A stretch of 64,000 nt of DNA from JANSWY01 sp965228955 (GCA_965228955.1 OZ245848.1:4588001-4652000); one strand, 5' to 3'. Shown: positions 51,596 through 60,241, numbered from the stretch's first letter. Notes: generated by a model from the sequence alone, not told the origin. A program made the numbers and translations.

Positions 51596-52912
51596 TTAAG
51601 CTACTGCTACGTTTTGAGATCTACCTTTGACTTTACCACTTTTCATCATTCCTTCATAATGACGCATTAACAAGTGACTCTCTATTTGCTGCAGTGTATC
51701 AAGTATAACACCTACCATAATCAATAAAGATGTACCACCATAAAACTGAGCAAAATCACTACTCACTCCTGCTATTATCGCAAATGCTGGCATAATCGCA
51801 ACAATTGCTAAGAAGAAAGAGCCAGGTAGAGTTACTTTAGTTAATACATTATCAATGAACTCTGAAGTTTGCTTCCCTGGCTTAATACCGGGAATAAAAC
51901 CTCCATTTCGTTTCATATCATCAGCAATCTGATTAGGATTAATCGTAATTGCTGTATAAAAGAATGTGAATACAATAATCAGAACTGCAAATAATGTATT
52001 GTACTGCCAAGACTCAATTCGGCTGAACGTAGTACCCACATAGTTTGCAATATCATTATCCTGTGCCCAGATTCCTGCTAACAAAGCTGGAACGAACATA
52101 AGAGATTGAGCAAAGATGATTGGCATAACACCTGCACTATTCACTTTCAATGGAATGTACTGTCTCTGGCCACCATATACTTTGCTACCTACTACTTGCT
52201 TCGCGTATTGAACAGGGATTCTTCTTACTGCCTGAACTAATGCAACAACTCCCATTACTACGAAGAATAGTGCTAATATTTCTAATAGGAAGATTAACGC
52301 CTGACTCATACCTCTTGCAAGAGCCTCTTGTAATATACTTCCTGGGAACCTTGAGATAATTCCAATCATAATTAACATTGAAATACCATTACCAATTCCC
52401 TTGTCTGTGATCTTCTCACCTAACCACATACAGAATATAGTACCAGCAGTTAGAATCACCATTGATGTTAATAAGAATAGATTCTCATTGATCAAGATAG
52501 CATCACTACTTACTGTACCTTTAATGTAACCAACTGACTGAGCCATACAAATGGCAATTGTGAGCAGTCTGGTTATTTGATTTATCTTTTTTCTTCCGCT
52601 ATCGCCCTCTTTCTGCAACTTCTGAAAATAAGGTACCGCTACCGTTAATAACTGCAGTACAATAGAAGCAGAAATGTAAGGCATAATACCTAACCCAAAT
52701 ACCGAAACATTACTAAAAGCTCCCCCAAGGAAGTTGTCCATAAATCCTAATATACCTCCTACTTCACCCCCAACTTTATTAGGGTCAATACCAGGTAATA
52801 CAATGAATGATCCAAGTCTGAAAATGATAAGAAACCCTAATGTGTTTAGGATTCTTACTCTAAGATCTTCAATTGAAAATATATTCTTTATGGTAGTAAA
52901 AAATTTCTTCAT
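51596..52912 (-). CDS. secY: Protein translocase subunit SecY
   Basis: The 438-residue inner-membrane protein has about ten transmembrane helices and forms the SecYEG channel for exported proteins. It starts MKKFFTTIKNIFSIEDLRVR and shows the SecY motifs FRLGSFIVLPGIDPNKVG, GIMPYISASIVLQLLTVAVP, GIGNGISMLI and IPLKVNSAGVMPIIFAQSL. It is in the canonical spot after rplO, 3 nt downstream. Confidence 0.97.
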   Translation of the reverse strand: MKKFFTTIKNIFSIEDLRVRILNTLGFLIIFRLGSFIVLPGIDPNKVGGEVGGILGFMDNFLGGAFSNVSVFGLGIMPYISASIVLQLLTVAVPYFQKLQKEGDSGRKKINQITRLLTIAICMAQSVGYIKGTVSSDAILINENLFLLTSMVILTAGTIFCMWLGEKITDKGIGNGISMLIMIGIISRFPGSILQEALARGMSQALIFLLEILALFFVVMGVVALVQAVRRIPVQYAKQVVGSKVYGGQRQYIPLKVNSAGVMPIIFAQSLMFVPALLAGIWAQDNDIANYVGTTFSRIESWQYNTLFAVLIIVFTFFYTAITINPNQIADDMKRNGGFIPGIKPGKQTSEFIDNVLTKVTLPGSFFLAIVAIMPAFAIIAGVSSDFAQFYGGTSLLIMVGVILDTLQQIESHLLMRHYEGMMKSGKVKGRSQNVAVA

Positions 52913-52915
52913 GCC

Positions 52916-53362
52916 TTATAGGGTAACAACTTCTCCACCTGATTTTTCAATAGCTTCTTTTGCTGTCTTCGAAAACAAATGAGCCGTAACTTTCAATTTC
53001 GCTTTCAATTCACCTCGACCAAGAACTTTAACAACATCGTTCTTTCCAACAAGACCATTTTCTCTCAATAATTCAAGAGTGATCTCAGAGGCGTTAGTTT
53101 TTTCAGCTAAAGATTGAAGATCATCCAGGTTCACTGGCTTAGTCTCAACTCTGTTTGGACTAGTAAACCCGAACTTAGGAACTCTTCTTTGAAGTGGCAT
53201 CTGACCTCCTTCAAATCCAAGCTTCTGGCTGTATCCAGATCTCGATTTAGCTCCTTTGTGACCTCTTGTAGAAGTTCCGCCTCTACCAGAACCCTGACCT
53301 CTACCAATTCTTTTACCAGACTTAACTGAACCTTTAGCAGGTTTTAATGTATTTAATCTCAT
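52916..53362 (-). CDS. rplO: 50S ribosomal protein L15
   Basis: The 148-residue protein has the glycine- and arginine-rich N-terminus GKRIGRGQGSGRGGTSTRGHKGAKSR (core RGHKGAKSRSG) and QKLGFEGGQMPLQRRVPKFGF. It helps fold 23S rRNA near the peptidyl transferase centre. It lies 1 nt after rpmD. Confidence 0.98.
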   Translation of the reverse strand: MRLNTLKPAKGSVKSGKRIGRGQGSGRGGTSTRGHKGAKSRSGYSQKLGFEGGQMPLQRRVPKFGFTSPNRVETKPVNLDDLQSLAEKTNASEITLELLRENGLVGKNDVVKVLGRGELKAKLKVTAHLFSKTAKEAIEKSGGEVVTL

Positions 53363-53363
53363 C

Positions 53364-53543
53364 TTATGATTCTTTAACAGAAACTAAATGACTTACTTTC
53401 TTAATCATCCCAGCGATCTGGGGAGTCAATTCTTTCTCAACTGACTTATTTATCTTTCCTAATCCTAAAGCCTTGATCGTCAACTTTTGATTCTCAGGTC
53501 TTTTGATTGTACTTCTTGTCTGAGTAATAATTACTTTTGACAT
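53364..53543 (-). CDS. rpmD: 50S ribosomal protein L30
   Basis: A 59-residue protein that begins MSKVIITQTRSTIKRPENQK and continues TIKALGLGKINKSVE, the L30 signature region. Gene order rpsE-rpmD-rplO is conserved, and it sits 1 nt before rplO and 4 nt after rpsE. Short but clear from position and sequence. Confidence 0.95.
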   Translation of the reverse strand: MSKVIITQTRSTIKRPENQKLTIKALGLGKINKSVEKELTPQIAGMIKKVSHLVSVKES

Positions 53544-53547
53544 AATC

Positions 53548-54066
53548 TTATCCGTTAAAAACTTTAGATAAAGAAACTCCTCTTTGCTGAGCTACTGAAT
53601 AAGCATCTCTCATTTTTGATAAAGCATCAAAAGTTGCCTTAACCACGTTGTGTGGATTTGAAGAACCTTTAGACTTAGCAAGTACGTCGTGTACACCTGC
53701 ACTTTCAAGTACCGCACGCATCGCACCACCTGCAATAACTCCTGTACCAGGAGAAGCTGGCTTTAACAATACAAGTCCACCACCGTATTTTCCAATACAC
53801 TCGTGAGGAACAGTACCTCTAAATACTGGAACTCTTACTAGATTCTTTTTAGCATCATCGATACCCTTAGTAATCGCGTCAGTTACCTCATTAGCTTTTC
53901 CTAATCCGTAACCTACTACGCCGTTACCATCACCAACAACCACAATCGCAGAGAAGCTGAATCTTCTACCACCTTTCACCACTTTGGCAACTCTTTTGAT
54001 TGCTACAACCTTTTCTTTAAGGTCAATTTCGCTAGCTTTTAATGTTTTTATATTCTTCTGAGACAT
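53548..54066 (-). CDS. rpsE: 30S ribosomal protein S5
   Basis: The 172-residue protein has the double-stranded-RNA-binding S5 domain (VVKGGRRFSFSAIVVVGDGNG and GYGLGKANEV) and the C-terminal domain (PASPGTGVIAGGAMRAVLESAG). It is involved in decoding accuracy. It follows rplR by 5 nt. Confidence 0.98.
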   Translation of the reverse strand: MSQKNIKTLKASEIDLKEKVVAIKRVAKVVKGGRRFSFSAIVVVGDGNGVVGYGLGKANEVTDAITKGIDDAKKNLVRVPVFRGTVPHECIGKYGGGLVLLKPASPGTGVIAGGAMRAVLESAGVHDVLAKSKGSSNPHNVVKATFDALSKMRDAYSVAQQRGVSLSKVFNG

Positions 54067-54071
54067 AGCTA

Positions 54072-54422
54072 TTAGAATTTCAATCCTCCTTCTCTAGCAC
54101 CTTCAGCAAGTGCTTTAACTTTTCCGTGATATGGGTATCCACCTCTATCGAATACAACCGTTTCAACTCCACTCTTTTTAGCCTTCTCAGCTATTGCTTT
54201 CCCTACGCTTGTTGAAACTTCAATATTAACCTTTCCTGCCTGGCCAATTTCTTTCGAAGAAGATGAAGTAATTGTAGTTCCATTTACATCATCAATCAAT
54301 TGTACGTAGATACCTTTATTACTTTTGAATACAGACAATCTTGGAATATCAGCAGTACCACTGATTTTTCTTCTTATCCCCAGTCTAATTCTTTTTCTTC
54401 TCTGTTCTTTGCTAATAGCCAT
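54072..54422 (-). CDS. rplR: 50S ribosomal protein L18
   Basis: The 116-residue protein has RRKRIRLGIRRKISGTADIPRLSVFKSNKGIYVQLIDD as its core (landmark RLSVFKSNKGIYVQ) and ends GKVKALAEGAREGGLKF. It binds 5S rRNA. It lies 7 nt after rplF. Confidence 0.98.
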   Translation of the reverse strand: MAISKEQRRKRIRLGIRRKISGTADIPRLSVFKSNKGIYVQLIDDVNGTTITSSSSKEIGQAGKVNIEVSTSVGKAIAEKAKKSGVETVVFDRGGYPYHGKVKALAEGAREGGLKF

Positions 54423-54429
54423 ATCCTAA

Positions 54430-54981
54430 TTATTTAGCAGCAGTTTTACCAGCTTTTCTTCTAATTTGCTCTCCAACAAACTTGATACCTTTTCCTTTGT
54501 AAGGCTCAATTTTTCTAAGAGACCTAATTTTTGCAGCTACTTGTCCAATCAATTGCTTGTCAGCTGATTCTAAAGTAACAATTGGGTTCTTACCTTTTTG
54601 AGTTTCTGCTGTAACCTTAACTTCAGTAGGAACCGCAAGGTAAATGTTGTGTGAATAGCCAAGGTTTAGTTCCAAAACATTTTGTGAAACAGCGGCTTTG
54701 TAACCAACACCAACTAACTCAAGTTTTTTGCTATAACCTTCGCTAACTCCTTCAACCATGTTGTTAATCAAAGATCTATACAGACCATGCATGGCTTTAT
54801 GTCTCTTCTGCTCAGTAGGTCTTTCAACTACTACCTGGCCTTCTTCCATCTTCACAACCATATCAGGATCGATAGTTTGAGTTAACTCTCCTTTAGGTCC
54901 TTTGGAAATTACAGTATTACCATCTATAGTAACAGTAACGTCTTTAGGAAGAGTAATCGGTTTTTTACCTATTCTTGACAT
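54430..54981 (-). CDS. rplF: 50S ribosomal protein L6
   Basis: The 183-residue protein has MSRIGKKPITLP and the C-terminal signature RKIEPYKGKGIKFVGE then RRKAGKTAAK. It lies near the GTPase centre of the 50S. It follows rpsH by 12 nt. Confidence 0.98.
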   Translation of the reverse strand: MSRIGKKPITLPKDVTVTIDGNTVISKGPKGELTQTIDPDMVVKMEEGQVVVERPTEQKRHKAMHGLYRSLINNMVEGVSEGYSKKLELVGVGYKAAVSQNVLELNLGYSHNIYLAVPTEVKVTAETQKGKNPIVTLESADKQLIGQVAAKIRSLRKIEPYKGKGIKFVGEQIRRKAGKTAAK

Positions 54982-54993
54982 TATTCACAAATA

Positions 54994-55389
54994 TTAATAA
55001 ACGTAACAAAGAACTTCACCCCCAACATTGTTGGCTTTAGCCTCTTTACCAGTCATAACTCCTTTAGAAGTAGACATGATAGCGATACCTAAACCATTTA
55101 ATACTCTAGGAGTAGATTCTGCTTTACTATATTTTCTTAATCCAGGCTTACTAGCTCTCTCCAATTTGATAATTGCAGATTGCTTAGTAGCAGCATTGTA
55201 TTTCAATGCTATTTTAATGTTACCCTGAACTTTACTGTCTTCGAACTTATAACTTCTTATAAATCCTTGATCGTAAAGAACCTTAGTAATCTCTTTCTTT
55301 ATATTAGAAGCAGGAACATCAACAACCTTGTGATTTGCCTTGATGGCATTCCTCAATCTAGTCAAATAATCTGCTATTGGATCTGTCAT
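54994..55389 (-). CDS. rpsH: 30S ribosomal protein S8
   Basis: The 131-residue protein starts MTDPIADYLTRLRNAIKANH and ends with the S8 signature STSKGVMTGKEAKANNVGGEVLCYVY (core STSKGVMTGKEA). The ATG at 55389 is chosen: an upstream in-frame start at 55413 would add eight residues not in the family and would fall within the possible promoter leader. It binds the central domain of 16S rRNA and in other bacteria represses the spc genes. Confidence 0.97.
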   Translation of the reverse strand: MTDPIADYLTRLRNAIKANHKVVDVPASNIKKEITKVLYDQGFIRSYKFEDSKVQGNIKIALKYNAATKQSAIIKLERASKPGLRKYSKAESTPRVLNGLGIAIMSTSKGVMTGKEAKANNVGGEVLCYVY

Positions 55390-55429
55390 ATACTTTATAA
55401 ATTTAAAACCCACTGCGCGAACAGGGGTG

Positions 55430-55437
55430 CAAAGTTA
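55430..55437 (-). promoter_or_regulatory. Probable internal promoter -7 element before rpsH
   Basis: The minus strand reads TAACTTTG, a match to TAnnTTTG, in the only long gap (86 nt) of the ribosomal operon. A T-rich stretch lies about 20 nt further upstream, but it is not a perfect TTTG. Transcription would begin about 35 nt before the rpsH ATG. Confidence 0.55.
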
Positions 55438-55475
55438 ATGATTTATATCGTAATAAGAAAAAATTAAGATAAAAT

Positions 55476-55745
55476 CTACCAAGAAGCTTTAGTAACTCCT
55501 GGAATCTTCCCATCTGAAGCCATTTCTCTGAAAGTAACCCTAGAAATACCGAATTTTCTCATGTATCCTTTAGGTCTACCAGTAAGCTTACATCTGTTGT
55601 GCAATCTAACAGGTGAAGAGTTTCTTGGCAATTTGTCAAGACCTTCCCAGTCACCAGCTTCTTTCAAAGCAGCTCTTTTGGCAGCAAATTTTGCTACAAG
55701 TCTTTCTCTTTTTCTTTCTCTAGCCTTTACTGATTCTCTAGCCAT
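55476..55745 (-). CDS. rpsN: 30S ribosomal protein S14 (zinc-free long form)
   Basis: The 89-residue protein starts MARESVKARERKRERLVAKF and has NSSPVRLHNRCKLTGRPKGYMRKFGISRVTFREMA (core RCKLTGRPKGYMRKFG). It is the longer form without the CxxC zinc motif. The ATG at 55745 is used; the frame reaches 55778, but those residues are not in the family and overlap rplE. Confidence 0.97.
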   Translation of the reverse strand: MARESVKARERKRERLVAKFAAKRAALKEAGDWEGLDKLPRNSSPVRLHNRCKLTGRPKGYMRKFGISRVTFREMASDGKIPGVTKASW

Positions 55746-55749
55746 TATA

Positions 55750-56301
55750 TTAGTTTTTTCTAGCGAATGGCATACCAAACGCTTTTAGTAATTCAAAGCT
55801 TTCTTCGTCTGTGTTAGCAGTGGTAACAAAAGTGATATCCATTCCAGATATTCTATTCACTTTCTCGATGCTAATCTCTGGAAAAATGATTTGTTCTTTA
55901 ACTCCTAATGTATAGTTACCTCTTCCATCAAATCCTTTGTCTTTGATTCCTCTGAAGTCCCTAACCCTTGGTAAAGCAACTGTCATTAACCTGTCAAGAA
56001 ATTCATACATTTTATCTCCTCTCAAAGTCACTCTTGCTCCGATTGGCATTCCTTCCCTTAACTTAAAGTTGGAGATAGAGTTTTTCGCAATCGTTGGAAC
56101 AGCTTTTTGTCCAGAGATCTGAGTCAATTCCTCAACACCAGTATCAATTAATTTCTTATCAGCAACTGCAGCTCCAATTCCTTTGTTAATAGAAATCTTA
56201 GTGATTTTAGGAACCTGCATTACAGTCTTGTACTGAAATTTCTCCTTCAATTGAGGAACGATTTCAGCTAAGTATTTATCTTTTAATCTAGGGTTTGCCA
56301 T
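55750..56301 (-). CDS. rplE: 50S ribosomal protein L5
   Basis: The 183-residue protein has VPKITKISINKGIGAA, TKISISxNxGIG-type residues around 30, and GMPIGARVTLRGDKMYEFLDRLMTVALPRVRDFRG as its core (landmark RVTLRGDKMYEFLDRL). It binds 5S rRNA and contacts the P-site tRNA. It lies 2 nt after rplX. Confidence 0.97.
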   Translation of the reverse strand: MANPRLKDKYLAEIVPQLKEKFQYKTVMQVPKITKISINKGIGAAVADKKLIDTGVEELTQISGQKAVPTIAKNSISNFKLREGMPIGARVTLRGDKMYEFLDRLMTVALPRVRDFRGIKDKGFDGRGNYTLGVKEQIIFPEISIEKVNRISGMDITFVTTANTDEESFELLKAFGMPFARKN

Positions 56302-56303
56302 GA

Positions 56304-56624
56304 TTATATAAATTCTCCGGTTTTCTTTGAATATCTCTGAAGCTTATTATCGCTATTAAGCTTTCTTCCAACTCTTGTTGCATCTCCACTTGAAGGATCT
56401 ACTAGCATCAAGTTACTGATATGTATAGAAGCTTCAGTATTGTTCATTCCACCTTCAGGATTTGTAGCAGATGGTTTAACATGTTTTGTGATCATGTTAA
56501 CTCCTTCTACAATTGCTCTGTTCTTATCAGTAAATACTTCAAGAACTTTTCCAGTTTTACCATTAGAGTTTCCAGCAATAACTTTTACTGTATCTCCCTT
56601 TTTGATTTTTAGTTTCACTTTCAT
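56304..56624 (-). CDS. rplX: 50S ribosomal protein L24
   Basis: The 106-residue protein opens with LKIKKGDTVKVIAGNSNGKTGKVLEV, a KOW motif (core KKGDTVKVIAGNSNGKTG). It starts assembly of the 50S by binding the 5' end of 23S rRNA. It follows rplN by 12 nt. Confidence 0.97.
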   Translation of the reverse strand: MKVKLKIKKGDTVKVIAGNSNGKTGKVLEVFTDKNRAIVEGVNMITKHVKPSATNPEGGMNNTEASIHISNLMLVDPSSGDATRVGRKLNSDNKLQRYSKKTGEFI

Positions 56625-56636
56625 TGTTCTATTTAC

Positions 56637-57005
56637 TTAAAGTACCTCAGGTGCTAATGAAACAATTTTCATGAATTGCTTTTCTCTTAATTCTCTGGCA
56701 ACAGGGCCAAAAATCCTTGTTCCTCTAGGTTCATCGTTAGTGTTTAGAAGAACAGCTGCGTTATCTTCAAATCTGATATACGAACCATCTTTTCTTCTAA
56801 CTTCTTTCTTCGTTCTAACGATTACTGCTTTAGAAACAGTACCTTTTTTAAGGCTACTAGATGAAAGAGCAGATTTTACAGTAACAACAATCTTATCTCC
56901 AACAGAAGCATATCTTCTTCCAGTACCTCCGAGTACTCTAATACATAGTACTTCTTTAGCTCCGCTATTATCAGCTACGCTCAATCTTGATTCTTGCTGT
57001 ATCAT
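56637..57005 (-). CDS. rplN: 50S ribosomal protein L14
   Basis: The 122-residue protein starts MIQQESRLSVADNSGAKEVL and has the L14 signature GTRIFGPVARELREKQFMKIVSLAPEVL (core GPVARELRE). It contacts the 30S in a bridge. It lies 1 nt after rpsQ. Confidence 0.98.
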   Translation of the reverse strand: MIQQESRLSVADNSGAKEVLCIRVLGGTGRRYASVGDKIVVTVKSALSSSSLKKGTVSKAVIVRTKKEVRRKDGSYIRFEDNAAVLLNTNDEPRGTRIFGPVARELREKQFMKIVSLAPEVL

Positions 57006-57006
57006 C

Positions 57007-57261
57007 TTATTTCGCTCTTTCTAAAATTTCTACAAGTCTCCATCGCTTATTTTTACTAAGCGGTCGAGTCTCCATAATCTTAACTGTATCACCAATGCCG
57101 CAAGCATTGTCTGCATCATGGGCAGTGAATTTAGTTGTCTTAGCAACAAACTTACCGTACATTGGGTGTTTCATTTTTCTCACCACATTGACAGTAATGG
57201 TTTTATCCATTTTGTTACTAACTACCTGACCAATTCTTTCCTTTCTTAAATTTCTTTCCAT
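57007..57261 (-). CDS. rpsQ: 30S ribosomal protein S17
   Basis: The 84-residue protein starts MERNLRKERIGQVVSNKMDK and contains DTVKIMETRPLSKNKRWRLVEILE, the S17 signature. I use the ATG at 57261; a longer frame to 57279 would overlap rpmC. It binds the 5' domain of 16S rRNA. Confidence 0.97.
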   Translation of the reverse strand: MERNLRKERIGQVVSNKMDKTITVNVVRKMKHPMYGKFVAKTTKFTAHDADNACGIGDTVKIMETRPLSKNKRWRLVEILERAK

Positions 57262-57268
57262 CTGCGTA

Positions 57269-57463
57269 TTAATTAGCAAGCTCTTTAGCTCGGATTTCAG
57301 TTTTAATTCTTGCTACAAGCTTTCTCGCTTGTTTGATCTTGCTTGGATTTTCAATTGGAGTAATGTCATGAGCGAACTTCAATTTTTGATAGTTCTCCAC
57401 TTCTGTAACCAATCGACCTTTCAATTCGTCAAGCGTAAGTCCTTTAATTTCTGAATTCTTCAT
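57269..57463 (-). CDS. rpmC: 50S ribosomal protein L29
   Basis: The 64-residue protein is two helices: SEIKGLTLDELKGRLVTEVE and an RKLVARIKTEIRAKE end. It lies at the peptide exit tunnel. It is 7 nt before rpsQ and 4 nt after rplP. Confidence 0.97.
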   Translation of the reverse strand: MKNSEIKGLTLDELKGRLVTEVENYQKLKFAHDITPIENPSKIKQARKLVARIKTEIRAKELAN

Positions 57464-57467
57464 GATC

Positions 57468-57887
57468 TTATCCTTGATAATCCCTTCTTACAACAAACTT
57501 TGTTTTGATAGGTAACTTCTGAGCAGCCAATCTCAAAGATTCCTGACCAAGTTCCCTAGGAACACCTGCAGATTCAAACAAGATAGTTCCTGGTCTAACA
57601 GTAGCAACCCAGTATTCTGGAGCTCCTTTACCTTTACCCATCCTTACTTCAGCAGGCTTTTTAGTTACAGGTTTGTCTGGGAAAATTCTGATCCAAACCT
57701 GACCTTCTCTTTTCATTGCTCTTGTCATGGCAATACGAGCAGCTTCAATTTGTCTACTTGTAATCCATCCAGGCTCCAATGCTTTGATACCGAAAGTACC
57801 GAATGCTAAGGTATGTCCTCTTTGAGCAAGTCCTTTTACTCTACCTTTCTGCTTTTTTCTAAACTTGGTTCTTTTTGGCTGTAACAT
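57468..57887 (-). CDS. rplP: 50S ribosomal protein L16
   Basis: The 139-residue protein begins MLQPKRTKFRKKQKGRVKG and has MTRAMKREGQVWIRIFPDKPVTKKPAEVRMGKGKGAPEYWVA as its core (landmark MGKGKGAPEYWVA). It sits at the A-site side of the 50S. It follows rpsC by 28 nt. Confidence 0.98.
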   Translation of the reverse strand: MLQPKRTKFRKKQKGRVKGLAQRGHTLAFGTFGIKALEPGWITSRQIEAARIAMTRAMKREGQVWIRIFPDKPVTKKPAEVRMGKGKGAPEYWVATVRPGTILFESAGVPRELGQESLRLAAQKLPIKTKFVVRRDYQG

Positions 57888-57915
57888 CTTCTGTTAACCT
57901 ATTTAATGCCTATAA

Positions 57916-58650
57916 TTATTGTCTTCTTTTTCTTTTTGGTCCCCCATCGTTACCAGCTTGAGGTCTTCTTCTACGATTGCCACCGCCTTCGTTTCCTAAA
58001 CCTACATTTGGTGAAAGGTCTCTCTTACCGAATACCTCTCCTTTGAAGATCCAAACTTTGATACCGATTTTCCCATAAACTGTATCAGCTTCTGAAATTG
58101 CGTAATCGATATCCGCTCTCAAAGTATGTAGAGGAATTCTTCCCTCTTTGTACTGTTCAGATCTTGCCATTTCAGCTCCACCTAATCTTCCAGATACTTT
58201 GATCTTAATTCCTTGAGCTCCTACTCTGATTGCAGAAGAAATCGCTTGTTTCATCGCTCTTCTGTAAGAGATTCTTGCCTTAAGCTGTTGAGCGATAGAC
58301 TCTCCAACTAATTTAGCATCAAGCTCAGGTCTTTTGATTTCGTAGATATTGATTTGAAGATCCTTACCAGTAAGTTTCTTCAACTCTTCTTTGATCTTAT
58401 CTACTTCACTACCACCTTTTCCGATAACAACACCAGGTCTAGCAGTATGAATAGTAAGGGTTATTCTTTTTAGTGTTCTTTCGATCACTATTTTCGCAAT
58501 ACCACCTTTAGGGATCCTTGCGTATAAATATTTTCTGATCTTCTGATCCTCAACTAACTTCTCAGGGAATGTTCTTCCTCCGAACCAGTTAGAATCCCAT
58601 CCTTTTACGATTCCTAATCTAAATGCAGTTGGATTAACTTTCTGTCCCAT
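57916..58650 (-). CDS. rpsC: 30S ribosomal protein S3
   Basis: The 244-residue protein has the KH domain with GVVIGKGGSEVDKIKEELKKLTG (core VVIGKGGSEV), the S3 C-terminal signature VSGRLGGAEMARSEQYKEGRIPLHTLRADI (core GRLGGAEMAR), and a basic C-terminal extension of about 25 residues (GNRRRRPQAGNDGGPKRKRRQ). It forms part of the mRNA entry tunnel. Its ATG overlaps the rplV stop by one base. Confidence 0.97.
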   Translation of the reverse strand: MGQKVNPTAFRLGIVKGWDSNWFGGRTFPEKLVEDQKIRKYLYARIPKGGIAKIVIERTLKRITLTIHTARPGVVIGKGGSEVDKIKEELKKLTGKDLQINIYEIKRPELDAKLVGESIAQQLKARISYRRAMKQAISSAIRVGAQGIKIKVSGRLGGAEMARSEQYKEGRIPLHTLRADIDYAISEADTVYGKIGIKVWIFKGEVFGKRDLSPNVGLGNEGGGNRRRRPQAGNDGGPKRKRRQ

Positions 58651-59129
58651 TATTTGCTTTCGTTATTAGATTCTTGATTAGTTTCTTCAGAATGGTTATC
58701 AATCACGATGTTTACGTGGTTTGATCTTTTTCTGATTCTGTGAGCTCTACCTTGAGGAGCAGGTCTCAATCTTTTTAGAATTCTTCCGCTATCAACCGAA
58801 ATTTCTTTCACATAAAGATCAGCTTCTTCGATTTTCACGTCTTCATTCTTGCTTTGCCAGTTTGCAATGGCTGAAAGCAAAAGTTTTTCAAGAACTCCAG
58901 AACCTTTCTTAGCTTCAAATTTCAAGACGTTCAAAGCGTAATTCACTCTTTGACCTCTGATCATATCAGCAACTACTCTCATTTTTCTTGGAGAAGTAGG
59001 TACGTTCTTAAGTCCAGCAGCAGCTGCACCCTGGTTTCCAGAGTTTTCTTCTTTGGCTTGCTTAGCTGCCTCCTTCTGAAGCCTAATCCTTACGGACTTT
59101 TTGATTTTTGTGCTTTCAGTAGTTTCCAT
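58650..59129 (-). CDS. rplV: 50S ribosomal protein L22 with an N-terminal extension
   Basis: The 159-residue protein has an N-terminal addition of about 38 residues, rich in lysine and alanine (KKSVRIRLQKEAAKQAKEE). The normal L22 core then runs LKNVPTSPRKMRVVADMIRG and ILKRLRPAPQGRAHRIRKRSNHVNIV (core RAHRIRKRSNH). A polar tail ends ESNNESK. L22 lines the exit tunnel. Start and stop overlap rpsS and rpsC by one base each. Confidence 0.96.
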   Translation of the reverse strand: METTESTKIKKSVRIRLQKEAAKQAKEENSGNQGAAAAGLKNVPTSPRKMRVVADMIRGQRVNYALNVLKFEAKKGSGVLEKLLLSAIANWQSKNEDVKIEEADLYVKEISVDSGRILKRLRPAPQGRAHRIRKRSNHVNIVIDNHSEETNQESNNESK

Positions 59130-59407
59130 TACCTTTTACCTTTATCTTTTTTGGCAACATGACCTCTATAATTCCTTGTTGGTGAGAATTCACCAAGTTT
59201 GTGTCCTACCATGTTTTCAGTCACAAATACTGGAATGAATTTGTTTCCGTTATGTACTGCGAAAGTATGGCCTACAAAATCAGGAGAGATCATTGATCTC
59301 CTTGACCAAGTTTTGATCACAGACTTCTTACCAGACTCATTCATGTTATCAACTTTGTTTACTAACCTGAAGTCGATATATGGTCCTTTTTTTAGAGATC
59401 TTCCCAT
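59129..59407 (-). CDS. rpsS: 30S ribosomal protein S19
   Basis: The 92-residue protein has MGRSLKKGPYIDFRLVNKVD, KSVIKTWSRRSMISPDFVGHTFAVHNGNKFIPVFVTENMVGHKLGEFSPTR as its core (landmarks SRRSMISPDFVG, MVGHKLGEFSPTR). It lies in the 30S head. One-base overlaps with rplB and rplV. Confidence 0.98.
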   Translation of the reverse strand: MGRSLKKGPYIDFRLVNKVDNMNESGKKSVIKTWSRRSMISPDFVGHTFAVHNGNKFIPVFVTENMVGHKLGEFSPTRNYRGHVAKKDKGKR

Positions 59408-60228
59408 TATTTTCTTTTGCTAATAATTAAGTTATTTGAATACTTCTTAGGTGTTCTTGTCTTCTTACCTTTAGAGTAAAGACCTGTTCTAGATCTTGGA
59501 TGGCCTCCTGAAGACTTACCTTCACCACCTCCCATTGGGTGATCAACTGGGTTCATAGCAACACCTCTTACTCTAGGTCTTCTACCTAACCATCTGTTTC
59601 TTCCGGCTTTTCCAAGTCTTACGTTCATGTGGTCACCGTTAGAAACAGTACCAACAGTAGCGTAACAAGTAACAAGCACCATTCTCATCTCACCTGAAGG
59701 AAGTTTCAAAGTAGCATACTTTCCTTCTCTTGCAACAAGCTGTGCGTAAGATCCAGCACTTCTCGCCATTGCAGCTCCTTTACCAGGTTTGATTTCAATG
59801 TTATGAACAATTGTACCTAAAGGAATCTCAGAAAGAGGTAGTGCGTTTCCAACCTCAGGAGCAACACCTGGTCCAGAAATTACCTGCGTATCAACAGCAA
59901 GGTTTTCAGGAGCGATGATATAGCTCTTTTCTCCATCAGCGTAGAATAATAGCGCTATTCTGGCTGTTCTCATTGGATCGTACTCGATTGACTTAACAGT
60001 TGCAGGAATGTTATGCTTCTGTCTTTTGAAGTCAATTACTCTATATTTCTTTTTGTGACCTCCTCCTACGTTTCTGATGGTCATCCTTCCGGAATTGTTT
60101 CTACCACCATTTCTCTTTGTAGACTTTGTAAGAGACTTCTCAGGTTTTGACGCAGTGATCTCGTCAAATACAGGAGCTACTCTGTACCTTTGTCCTGGGG
60201 TTATCGGTCTTAATTTCTTAACAGCCAT
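59407..60228 (-). CDS. rplB: 50S ribosomal protein L2
   Basis: The 273-residue protein has RNNSGRMTIRNVGGGHKKKYR, the signature GVAMNPVDHPMGGGEGKSSGG and a basic end ISKRK. It is needed for subunit association and peptidyl transferase activity. It follows rplW by 13 nt. Confidence 0.98.
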   Translation of the reverse strand: MAVKKLRPITPGQRYRVAPVFDEITASKPEKSLTKSTKRNGGRNNSGRMTIRNVGGGHKKKYRVIDFKRQKHNIPATVKSIEYDPMRTARIALLFYADGEKSYIIAPENLAVDTQVISGPGVAPEVGNALPLSEIPLGTIVHNIEIKPGKGAAMARSAGSYAQLVAREGKYATLKLPSGEMRMVLVTCYATVGTVSNGDHMNVRLGKAGRNRWLGRRPRVRGVAMNPVDHPMGGGEGKSSGGHPRSRTGLYSKGKKTRTPKKYSNNLIISKRK

Positions 60229-60241
60229 TTTAATCTATATT

